DNA of 5,862 nucleotides from NCBI GenBank assembly GCA_023422975.1, contig JAFAGF010000299.1:1-5862 (forward strand). Reading direction: 5' to 3'. Shown piece by piece: positions 1 through 5,397 of this stretch; the first letter of the stretch is position 1; the number at the start of each line of letters is the position of its first letter. The DNA comes from Pseudomonadota bacterium (GTDB lineage Bacteria > Pseudomonadota > Gammaproteobacteria > Burkholderiales > Burkholderiaceae_C). The notes below the pieces were generated by a model, which saw nothing but the letters and a program-made list of their open reading frames with translations, was not told the DNA's origin and did no database searches. Made by a program: the position numbers and the translations under genes.

Positions 1-677
1 CGCTGTTGCTTGCGCAGGTGGTGAAGCACCATGGTTTGCGCCAGCAGCAAGGCCAGATAGCCACAGATTTCCACCAACTCCTCCAGTACCATCACCTGCG
101 TGCCATACCAATTTTGCAAACGATAGAAACCATGGCCTTCTGCGTTGGTCGATAGCACCATGCAAAGCGCAAACTGCGCCAAAGCAAACAGAGGCAGCGC
201 ATGTTCACGCGCCAAAGGCACCAAAGCTGCGCTCCATACTTTGTAGCGCACAAACCAGTATGCAGCCAGCATGGCCATCGCCCCGACCACATAAGGCACT
301 GCTGGGCGATACCACAGATATTTGGACGTCCATTTCGGTCCCCACTCTGTCATCCCACTGGGCGGCATAAACACGGCCCCCCAACCTGTTTCACGGCCAA
401 AAAAAGCCAGCCAAAACAAAGCTGCAATCGCCAATAAAGCTTTGCTGCTGAATAGACGCAAATGCTTCGCTGCAGCCAGGGCACTCCAGCAACCGATCAG
501 CAAAATGAGATTCTGAGCGCGCTCAAGAGGCCCACTTTCCCAGGAAGCCCATTGAGGGATCACCATGGTTAAAGGAAAAGAAATACAAATTCCGAAAAGA
601 ATTAAAAAATTCAACCAAGTGAAATTTTGATTTTCATTTTGCGGATAAAGAGCACGCGCTCCTGCAATTGCCGCCAT
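1..677 (-). CDS. Polytopic inner-membrane protein of unknown function, C-terminus cut by window edge
   Basis: An uninterrupted reading frame of 225 codons runs from an ATG at 677 off the left edge. An in-frame TAG at 686-684 limits the start to this ATG or the adjacent GTG at 680; an AGG core sits about 5 bases upstream of that GTG/ATG pair. The protein is strongly hydrophobic, with likely membrane spans near residues 20-40, 54-70, 79-93, 125-143, 160-178 and 196-218. Two charged motifs stand out. FGRETGWGAVF (93-103) follows the third span and precedes a Trp/Pro/Lys-rich loop. VLEELVEICGY (197-207) places acidic residues in or next to the last visible span. I have seen similar motif pairs in uncharacterised bacterial membrane proteins but cannot name the family. 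The first codons are AT-richer than the rest of the gene. It is transcribed away from the hydrolase gene across a shared spacer. Function is unknown; that it is a real gene is fairly certain. Confidence 0.82.
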   Translation of the reverse strand, partial: MAAIAGARALYPQNENQNFTWLNFLILFGICISFPLTMVIPQWASWESGPLERAQNLILLIGCWSALAAAKHLRLFSSKALLAIAALFWLAFFGRETGWGAVFMPPSGMTEWGPKWTSKYLWYRPAVPYVVGAMAMLAAYWFVRYKVWSAALVPLAREHALPLFALAQFALCMVLSTNAEGHGFYRLQNWYGTQVMVLEELVEICGYLALLLAQTMVLHHLRKQQ

Positions 678-681
678 CACA

Positions 682-701
682 ACCTACCTATCTATCTACC
701 T
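682..701. repeat. Five-unit tetranucleotide repeat (AYCT)5 over a ribosome-binding region
   Basis: Five consecutive 4-base units read ACCT, ACCT, ATCT, ATCT, ACCT on the plus strand. On the minus strand this gives AGGT/AGAT units ending 4-5 bases from the GTG/ATG start pair of the membrane-protein gene, so the repeat itself supplies the Shine-Dalgarno-like AGG cores. Unit number could change by slippage, but five imperfect units is short and the arrangement may be chance. Confidence 0.6.
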
Positions 702-818
702 GACATTCATTTCACGCACGCCAACCGTCTATGTGTTGCAAGCAGCGGAAATAACTACGTATCCATTTGCGCCAAGTTTTTAACCAAACCCATTTTGGCT
801 TTTTGATTTTAATTAAAA

Positions 819-832
819 ACCGTCCAGTCGGT
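819..832. promoter_or_regulatory. TetR-type operator-like palindrome in the divergent spacer
   Basis: ACCGTCCAGTCGGT is an interrupted palindrome with ACCG/CGGT arms. It is one base from the symmetric form ACCGACCAGTCGGT, a pattern that I recall for operators of several TetR/AcrR-family repressors. It lies in an AT-rich stretch between the divergent membrane-protein and hydrolase genes, with TATAAC just downstream at 841-846. The encoded TetR-like protein at 1800-2459 is a candidate binder, but no copy of this motif was found in front of that gene, so the link is speculative. Confidence 0.42.
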
Positions 833-907
833 AGTTTTCATATAACGATCACGCACACCGCCCCCTAACTCCCGCATTTGTGCCGAAAGCTAGCGTCACC
901 TAGGCGC

Positions 908-937
908 TTGGCATATCGTTCCTGCTACACCTAGCAT
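908..937 (+). promoter_or_regulatory. Possible sigma-70 promoter for the hydrolase gene
   Basis: TTGGCA (908-913) and TAGCAT (932-937) are separated by 18 bases and would start transcription near 944. That gives a leader of about 20 bases before the ATG at 966. The -35 box matches consensus in four of six bases and the -10 box is weaker. A second possible -10, TATAAC at 841-846, has no good -35 partner. Confidence 0.28.
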
Positions 938-965
938 CAATTCCTTGCACAGACTTACCCGTTTT

Positions 966-1751
966 ATGAGCATCACCAGCCAGACGCACCACATTCCCAC
1001 GCCAGACGGCCAACTGTTTGCCCAGGTGTGGGTCCCCGATTTGGCACAGGGCAGCCCTCTGGTGCTGCTGCATGACTCCCTGGGCTGTGTGGCGTTGTGG
1101 CGTGATTTCCCGCAAAAGCTGGCTGCCGCAACAGGGCGCACTGTCATCGCGTATGACCGCCTGGGCTTTGGCAACTCTGCCGCTCACCCCTCAGAACTGG
1201 CTTTGAGCTTTGTCGCAGACGAAGCCCAGCAAGGTTTCGCGCAGGTGCTGCAGTATTTCGGGCTAGAGAACTTTGTCGTTTTGGGGCACAGCGTCGGCGG
1301 GGGCATGGCCATCTGCTGCGCAGCCCACTATCCCCAGGCCTGCCAAGGGCTGGTCACGATTGCGGCCCAGACGTTCGTCGAAGACCGCACCATTGCCGGC
1401 ATTCGCAGCGCGCAGCAACAGTTCGCACAGCCTAGCGGCATGGAGCGGCTTGCGAAATACCACGGCACCAAAGCGAGCTGGGTCTTGCGCGCATGGACGC
1501 ACACTTGGCTGTCCTCGCGCTTTGCGCATTGGCGACTCGATGGTGTGCTGCCCCAAGTTTGCTGCCCTACGCTGGCCATCCATGGCGCGCTGGATGAATA
1601 TGGCTCTAACACCCATCCGCAGATGATTGCCAGCACCGTGCAAGGCCCTGCCAGTTTGGAGATTTTGCCGGGCTGCGGCCATATACCGCACAAAGAGCAA
1701 ACCGCCCATTGTGTGGCCTTGATTGCCGCGCACTTCGGACAAAGAAAATAA
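966..1751 (+). CDS. Alpha/beta-fold hydrolase
   Basis: The 261-residue protein has the order of motifs expected of a single-domain alpha/beta hydrolase. The oxyanion-loop region is LLHDSLG (34-40), followed by IAYDRLGFGNS (61-71). The nucleophile elbow is GHSVGGG (107-113) with Ser109 as nucleophile. A short helical cap spans about 135-195. The acid is probably Asp210 in HGALDE, and the base is His239 in GCGHIPHKE. The full Ser-Asp-His triad indicates an active enzyme acting on an ester, lactone or similar bond; the substrate cannot be read from the sequence. There is no signal peptide, so it is probably cytoplasmic. The ATG at 966 is preferred over an in-frame TTG at 945, although neither has a convincing Shine-Dalgarno sequence. 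HDSLG replaces the common HGxxG in the oxyanion loop, probably a subfamily trait. The gene is convergent with the TetR-like regulator, which leaves a possible regulatory link open. Confidence 0.9.
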   Translation: MSITSQTHHIPTPDGQLFAQVWVPDLAQGSPLVLLHDSLGCVALWRDFPQKLAAATGRTVIAYDRLGFGNSAAHPSELALSFVADEAQQGFAQVLQYFGLENFVVLGHSVGGGMAICCAAHYPQACQGLVTIAAQTFVEDRTIAGIRSAQQQFAQPSGMERLAKYHGTKASWVLRAWTHTWLSSRFAHWRLDGVLPQVCCPTLAIHGALDEYGSNTHPQMIASTVQGPASLEILPGCGHIPHKEQTAHCVALIAAHFGQRK

Positions 1752-1767
1752 TCAAAAAGCACTCAAA

Positions 1768-1801
1768 CGCTTACCCAGTAAGCGCTGACAGCTATATTTT
1801 T
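1768..1801. terminator. Palindrome between convergent genes, probable bidirectional terminator and REP-like unit
   Basis: CGCTTAC (1768-1774) and GTAAGCG (1778-1784) form a perfect 7-bp stem with a 3-base loop. The stem sits between the hydrolase stop (1751) and the regulator stop (1800). A TTTTT run lies 12 bases after the stem (1797-1801), and an AAAAA run (1754-1758) serves the other strand. T-tract spacing is poor for a classical intrinsic terminator. On the minus strand the order ATAGCTG, AGCGCTTAC, TAAGCG resembles a short intergenic palindrome that I recall recurring between genes in Comamonadaceae; this comparison is from memory. Confidence 0.45.
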
Positions 1802-2459
1802 ACTTACACACCAAGGCAGTCACTTGGGACAGCAACAACTGCTGGTGGTGCGCGCGCGTTGCCTCCCCCAGCAAATCCACCTGCAGCAAACTCTGCCACG
1901 TAGCTGCATGGTCCACGCGAAAACTCGACAGCGCAGAGATCAGATAGTGCACATCCACGGCACGCACCCCCACCTTGAAAATACCTTGCGCCACGCCACG
2001 CTGCAATATGCGCTCTACAGGCTCCAAGGCTGCTTTGCGCAGTACTTCTGTCTTGGAGATCTGCCCCAGCATCTGCCCGCCTTGAAAGTTCTCCTGCAGC
2101 ACCAAGCGCGTGAACGCTTGGTTGTGTTCGTGATAGTCAAAACTTTTTTGCGCCAAGGTATGCAGGGCCTGCAAGGGCTCCAGCGCATCCAGATTCAGCA
2201 GTTCTTCTGAGGCCCGAATATCGCTGTAGCACTGCTCAATCACCGCCAAATACACGTCTTTTTTATTGCCAAAGTAGTAGTACAGCATGCGTTTGGCACA
2301 GCCAGCCTTGGCAGCAATTCGCTCCAGACGCGCACCGTCATAGCCGTAGTTGGCAAATTCTGTTTTGCCCGCATCCAGCAGCGCCCGGCGCATATCCGCG
2401 GCGGCATCCTGGCTAGGGTCTGCTGGCTGAACTTCATCGGTGCTGGGCTGCTCACTCAC
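1800..2459 (-). CDS. TetR/AcrR-family transcriptional regulator
   Basis: The 219-residue protein has a TetR-type N-terminal DNA-binding domain at about 24-72. The helix-turn-helix covers RLERIAAKAGCAKRMLYYYF (44-63), followed by the typical GNKKDVYLAVIE (64-75). The rest is a helical ligand-binding and dimerisation domain with the segment AFTRLVLQENFQGG (115-128), a pattern I associate with TetR proteins controlling aromatic-compound catabolism. The ligand is unknown. The GTG at 2459 is chosen because GAGA lies 7 bases upstream and length and domain position fit the family. An upstream in-frame ATG at 2558 lies inside the terminator of the preceding gene and would add 33 non-conserved residues. 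A 20-residue Gln/Pro/Asp-rich tail precedes the fold. It follows the dehydrogenase gene on the same strand but is insulated from it by a terminator. It may repress its own gene or a neighbour. Confidence 0.9.
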   Translation of the reverse strand: MSEQPSTDEVQPADPSQDAAADMRRALLDAGKTEFANYGYDGARLERIAAKAGCAKRMLYYYFGNKKDVYLAVIEQCYSDIRASEELLNLDALEPLQALHTLAQKSFDYHEHNQAFTRLVLQENFQGGQMLGQISKTEVLRKAALEPVERILQRGVAQGIFKVGVRAVDVHYLISALSSFRVDHAATWQSLLQVDLLGEATRAHHQQLLLSQVTALVCK

Positions 2460-2491
2460 TACGCTGTCTCTTTCTAAGGTGGAGAAAAATA

Positions 2492-2536
2492 GCGTACCAC
2501 GCACGTATCCGCCCTGCACCCAGCATCGCTGCCGGT
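2492..2536. promoter_or_regulatory. Palindromic elements upstream of the TetR gene, possible autoregulatory site
   Basis: Two short inverted repeats lie between the dehydrogenase terminator and the regulator start. GCGTACCACGC (2492-2502) has 4-bp arms around three bases. ACCCAGC-ATC-GCTG-CCGGT (2518-2536) is an imperfect palindrome centred on CAGC/GCTG. TetR proteins often bind palindromes over their own promoter, which makes these candidates. The only -35/-10 pair seen nearby (GTGCAG, 17 bases, TACGCT on the minus strand) is weak. Confidence 0.25.
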
Positions 2537-2539
2537 TTG

Positions 2540-2576
2540 AAAAAAAGCCGCGAAGCACTTTCGCACTTCGCGGCTT
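2540..2576 (-). terminator. Intrinsic terminator of the PQQ dehydrogenase gene
   Basis: On the minus strand AAGCCGCGAAG (2576-2566) pairs perfectly with CTTCGCGGCTT (2555-2545), an 11-bp stem. The inner bases can close further with wobbles onto a GAAA loop. A run of seven T follows (2546-2540). It lies 78 bases after the dehydrogenase stop. No T run follows the hairpin on the plus strand, so it acts one way and shields the TetR gene from dehydrogenase readthrough. Confidence 0.9.
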
Positions 2577-2653
2577 GGGAGCAAAGGTGGCATGGCAAGC
2601 GTCAAGCGCTCATCCAGCCACACAACACCTGCTGTCAATGGCGCAACAGGCGC

Positions 2654-5095
2654 TTACTTGGCAGCATCAGGCAGGGCGTAGGCAATCACATAGTCACCAC
2701 GGTCCGGCGACTGGCGGGCGCCACCTGCAGAGATCACCACGTATTGCTTGCCCGTTTTGGGTGACTTGAAGCTCATGGGGCCACCTTGGCTGCCTACAGG
2801 CAAACGGGATTTCCAGATTTCTTTGCCCGTAGCGGTATCCCAGGCACGCAGGTAATAGTCCTGCGTACCGGCAAAGAACACCAGCCCACCCTGGGTTGCC
2901 AGCGTACCGCCCAGCGTGGGCAGGCCCACAGGCATCGGCAATCCCATCTTCACCCCCATAGGGCCGGTGTCTTGCACGGTGCCCACTGGCACTTGCCACG
3001 CGATCTGCTGGGTTTTCATGTCAATCGCCGTCAGCGTGCCAAACGGTGGCTTCTGGCAAGGAATGCCCAAAGGCGACATGAAACGGTCTTTGATCACCGC
3101 ATAAGGGGTTCCACCCAGTGGCACCTGCCCCATACCGGTGTTGGGCGCTTCACCACCATCAGAGAGCTTGGCATCTTGCTGCTGGGGCACCATCTGCACC
3201 CACAGTCCCAAGCGCATGTCGTTCACAAAAATCAGGTTGTTGGTGGGGTCTGCAGACAGACCACCCCAGTTCATGCCACCCAGCGAGCCTGGAAAAGACA
3301 GCGACAGGTCGGTACCTGGCGCGGTAAACAGGCCGTCGTAGCGCATGGACTTGAACTTGATGCGGCACATCAACTGGTCAAACGGCGTGGCGCCCCACAT
3401 ATCGGCTTCGGTCAACGTCTTGGTGCCAATCTGCGGCATGCCTACAGACACTGGCTGTGTCGACGCATAGTGCTCGCCAGGAATGCTGCCGGGCTTGACA
3501 GCCATCTCCTCGACCTTGGTCAACGGCTGACCAGTCTGGCGATCCAGCACAAAGATCTGCCCGGCCTTGGTGCCGATGACCAGCGCGGGCGTGGTCGTGC
3601 CGTCCTGTTGCGGGAAGTCAATCAGCGTTGGCGCCATGGGCAGGTCAAAGTCCCACAGGTCGCTGCGCACAGTCTGATAGAGCCACTTTTCCTTGCCCGT
3701 GGCGGCATCCAGTGCCAAGACGGCAGAGCCATATTTCAAATCCATGGGCGAACGGGTTGCGCCATACAGATCCACCGACGCGGAGCCCATAGGCAGATAC
3801 ACCGTGTTGGAACTGGCGTCATAGGTTGTCCCCGCCCACACATTGGCAGACGAGCGGGTGTAGGTTTCACCGGGTTTGAGCAGCGCATTGGGGGTCTGCG
3901 AGCCAGAATCAAACGCCCAGCGCTGCGCACCCGTGATCACATCAAAGCCGCGAATCACGCCACCAGGCATATCCACTTGCACGTTGTCGGCCACACGCCC
4001 GCCAATCACCACCGTCGTGCCTGCGAGTGTCGGCGCAGAAGTCAATGTGTAGTACGCGGGGTTGGGCACATCGCCAATACCAGCCTTGAGGTCGACCACA
4101 CCGCCCTTGCCAAACTCACCGCACAGCTCGCCGTTGTCTGCGTTGATGGCAAACAGACGGGCATCAATGGTATTCATCAAGATACGGCGCTCGCAGCTTG
4201 CGCCGGCAGGCAACGCCACAGTCTGCACCGGGGTCGATGCTGGCACCGTAGGCTGTGCCACAGGGGCATGCACATCAAAATAGGCCAGGCCACGGCAGCG
4301 CTCCCACACACCACCGACGTGCGAGTTGGTATCGTGGCGCCACAGTTCCTTGCCGGTATCGGCATCCAATGCAATCACATTGTTGCTGGGCGTGCACAAA
4401 AATACCTTGTCGCCCACTTGCAGCGGAGTCAACTGGTCTTCGGCACCTGCGCCGGTGGACTTGGGCACATCACCGGTGCGGTAGGTCCATGCCACTTCCA
4501 GCTGGTTGACGTTGTCTACGTTGATCTGATCCAACGCCGCAAAACGGTCGTTCTTGGCACTGCTGCCGTAGTTGTCCCAGTTTTTTTGTTCGCTGGCGGC
4601 ATCCACGGGCTGCCGCATCGCAGCCGCAGCCTGCGTCGTGACCTCGGGGTGAATCTGGAACATCGAGACAAATCCGGCCACACCAGCCACCAGCAAAACA
4701 GCCGCAGCGGTGAACGGGCCTTTGGCGGCCATACGCTCACCATTGCGCTGGTACAGCCAGGGCATGCAGACAGCCACAACGGCTGCACCAAAAGTCAACG
4801 CCAGCAAACGCGAGACCAGGCTCCAGTAGTCCCAGCCGACTTCAGCCAGTGCCCAGACCACCGTCAGGGCAAACGTCAGCAAGTACAACCATGCGCCGCT
4901 TGTGCGGCGGCGGATGATCTGCACGCCTGCCGCCAGCAGCCCCAAGCCAGCCAGTACGAAGTACCAGCTGCCCCCCAAGCTCATCAGCTTGCCGCCGCCG
5001 ATGACAAAGAACAGGCCGGCCAATGCCAGTACTGCTCCCAAGATGTAGAGCCCTACCCGCACAGCCACCGGCTGCGTTTGCTCTTTCTGTTGCAT
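2654..5095 (-). CDS. Membrane-bound PQQ-dependent dehydrogenase, glucose/quinate/shikimate family
   Basis: The 813-residue quinoprotein oxidises a polyol, sugar or cyclitol at the periplasmic face and gives electrons to ubiquinone. The N-terminus has five likely membrane spans (about 14-33, 44-61, 68-85, 94-114, 127-147). An eight-bladed propeller domain of PQQ-enzyme repeats follows to the C-terminus (ALDADTGKELW at 242-252, ALDAATGKEKW at 461-471, AWDTATGKEIW at 751-761). Aligned from memory with E. coli Gcd (796 residues), these are kept: Asp370/Asn371 (metal, E. coli 354/355), Trp420 (404), Asp482 in DLWDFD (catalytic 466), Lys510 (493) and Asn625 (607). Thr424 becomes Ser440. His262 becomes Trp264 in WERCRG and His775 becomes Ala793, so a non-glucose substrate such as quinate or shikimate is favoured. 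A Pro/Val/Thr-rich insert lies near 277-299. The ATG has a good GAGGA site. The gene appears monocistronic: terminators lie on both sides and no PQQ synthesis genes are present. Confidence 0.95.
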   Translation of the reverse strand: MQQKEQTQPVAVRVGLYILGAVLALAGLFFVIGGGKLMSLGGSWYFVLAGLGLLAAGVQIIRRRTSGAWLYLLTFALTVVWALAEVGWDYWSLVSRLLALTFGAAVVAVCMPWLYQRNGERMAAKGPFTAAAVLLVAGVAGFVSMFQIHPEVTTQAAAAMRQPVDAASEQKNWDNYGSSAKNDRFAALDQINVDNVNQLEVAWTYRTGDVPKSTGAGAEDQLTPLQVGDKVFLCTPSNNVIALDADTGKELWRHDTNSHVGGVWERCRGLAYFDVHAPVAQPTVPASTPVQTVALPAGASCERRILMNTIDARLFAINADNGELCGEFGKGGVVDLKAGIGDVPNPAYYTLTSAPTLAGTTVVIGGRVADNVQVDMPGGVIRGFDVITGAQRWAFDSGSQTPNALLKPGETYTRSSANVWAGTTYDASSNTVYLPMGSASVDLYGATRSPMDLKYGSAVLALDAATGKEKWLYQTVRSDLWDFDLPMAPTLIDFPQQDGTTTPALVIGTKAGQIFVLDRQTGQPLTKVEEMAVKPGSIPGEHYASTQPVSVGMPQIGTKTLTEADMWGATPFDQLMCRIKFKSMRYDGLFTAPGTDLSLSFPGSLGGMNWGGLSADPTNNLIFVNDMRLGLWVQMVPQQQDAKLSDGGEAPNTGMGQVPLGGTPYAVIKDRFMSPLGIPCQKPPFGTLTAIDMKTQQIAWQVPVGTVQDTGPMGVKMGLPMPVGLPTLGGTLATQGGLVFFAGTQDYYLRAWDTATGKEIWKSRLPVGSQGGPMSFKSPKTGKQYVVISAGGARQSPDRGDYVIAYALPDAAK

Positions 5096-5101
5096 ATCGA
5101 A

Positions 5102-5106
5102 TCCTC
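5102..5106 (-). promoter_or_regulatory. Ribosome-binding site of the PQQ dehydrogenase
   Basis: GAGGA on the minus strand ends 6 bases before the ATG at 5095. It is the clearest Shine-Dalgarno sequence in the window and fixes the dehydrogenase start. Confidence 0.8.
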
Positions 5107-5125
5107 GATTTTGAATTTGCTACCG

Positions 5126-5141
5126 TGCACCTCGCGGTGCA
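5126..5141. promoter_or_regulatory. Perfect inverted repeat in the dehydrogenase leader
   Basis: TGCACC-TCGC-GGTGCA has perfect 6-bp arms. In the mRNA it would form a hairpin with a GCGA (GNRA-type) loop about 20 bases upstream of the ribosome-binding site. As DNA it could be a repressor site, because a related palindrome with the same CACC-N4-GGTG core occurs 77 bp further upstream. Confidence 0.5.
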
Positions 5142-5162
5142 ATTGGCTTGCTTTTTATGAAG

Positions 5163-5202
5163 TGAGAAGAAAAGTCCATTGTTTATGAGAAATAAAGTCC
5201 AT
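5163..5202. repeat. Tandem 17-bp direct repeat upstream of the PQQ dehydrogenase
   Basis: TGAGAAGAAAAGTCCAT (5163-5179) and TGAGAAATAAAGTCCAT (5186-5202) match at 15 of 17 bases with a 23-base period, about two helical turns. The copies lie between the two CACC-N4-GGTG palindromes. Same-face direct repeats of this kind often bind a dimeric regulator or two copies of one; no regulator is identified. Confidence 0.65.
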
Positions 5203-5212
5203 CACACCGCAA
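5183..5212 (-). promoter_or_regulatory. Possible sigma-70 promoter of the PQQ dehydrogenase
   Basis: On the minus strand TTGCGG (5212-5207) and TCATAA (5188-5183) are 18 bases apart, giving a start near 5176 and a leader of about 80 bases. The -35 box would lie inside one palindrome and the spacer inside one direct-repeat copy, which would suit repression. Both boxes are imperfect. Confidence 0.3.
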
Positions 5213-5217
5213 GGTGT
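5204..5217. promoter_or_regulatory. Second inverted repeat upstream of the PQQ dehydrogenase
   Basis: ACACC-GCAA-GGTGT has perfect 5-bp arms and shares the CACC-N4-GGTG core with the palindrome at 5126-5141. Centre-to-centre distance is 77 bp. It directly abuts one copy of the direct repeat. Confidence 0.45.
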
Positions 5218-5275
5218 ACCGCTTATTTCAGAAATTATTGAAAATTGAAATCAACGCACCCACTGCGCACAGCGC

Positions 5276-5297
5276 AAAAACCGCCACCCTCACGGCG
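5276..5297 (-). terminator. Possible intrinsic terminator of the lipocalin gene
   Basis: On the minus strand CGCCG-TGAGGG-TGGCG forms a 5-bp stem including one G-T wobble, followed one base later by TTTTT (5280-5276). It lies about 100 bases after the lipocalin stop. The stem is short, so efficiency is doubtful. Confidence 0.4.
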
Positions 5298-5335
5298 TGC
5301 AAGCGCCATACACCACCAAATTCACACAACGGATC

Positions 5336-5360
5336 GCAATTTGTTGCAATCGTGCGCAAT
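5336..5360. repeat. Three GCAAT repeats at exact 10-base period
   Basis: GCAAT occurs at 5336-5340, 5346-5350 and 5356-5360, one helical turn apart, downstream of the lipocalin stop. The intervening bases are not conserved. It could be a protein-binding array or coincidence; no known element is recognised. Confidence 0.4.
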
Positions 5361-5397
5361 ATTCAGCCAAAGGATGGTCTGCGAATTCCTCTGTGCA

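Larger units (their letters stand above)
5096..5397. other. 302-base intergenic region between lipocalin and dehydrogenase genes
   Basis: No gene is visible here. Read on the minus strand it holds, in order: three GCAAT-type repeats, a possible lipocalin terminator, an AT-rich stretch (5221-5250), then two CACC-N4-GGTG palindromes flanking a 17-base direct repeat, and the dehydrogenase ribosome-binding site. The part nearest the dehydrogenase (5096-5250) is AT-richer than the flanking genes, as expected of a promoter region. Confidence 0.75.

Noticed and set aside
92..292. 66-codon minus-strand frame inside the membrane-protein gene
   Set aside because: It is an out-of-frame shadow of the 1-677 gene; the 225-codon frame with clear membrane spans is the better reading.
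784..810. Plus-strand hairpin CCAAA-CCCAT-TTTGG followed by T runs, terminator-like
   Set aside because: The stem is only 5 bp and no plus-strand gene precedes it, so there is nothing for it to terminate. It may simply reflect the AT-rich promoter region.
945..1751. Hydrolase start at TTG 945
   Set aside because: A rare start codon with no binding site, and it would fall at the predicted transcription start. The ATG at 966 begins right before the conserved first strand.
1800..2558. Longer form of the TetR protein starting at ATG 2558
   Set aside because: That start lies within the hairpin of the dehydrogenase terminator, and the extra 33 residues do not look like part of a TetR fold. The GTG at 2459 has a better upstream site and gives the usual family length.
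2786..5188. An 800-codon open frame on the plus strand, antisense to the PQQ dehydrogenase
   Set aside because: Its translation is rich in His, Arg and Gln with no domain, membrane span or motif. It lies opposite a convincingly conserved enzyme, and GC-rich codon use commonly leaves such antisense frames open. It has no promoter or ribosome-binding site of note.
5264..5276. Inverted repeat TGCGC-ACA-GCGCA near the lipocalin terminator
   Set aside because: Short arms, and the adjacent A/T run is on the wrong side to make it a minus-strand terminator. There is no plus-strand transcript to end here.
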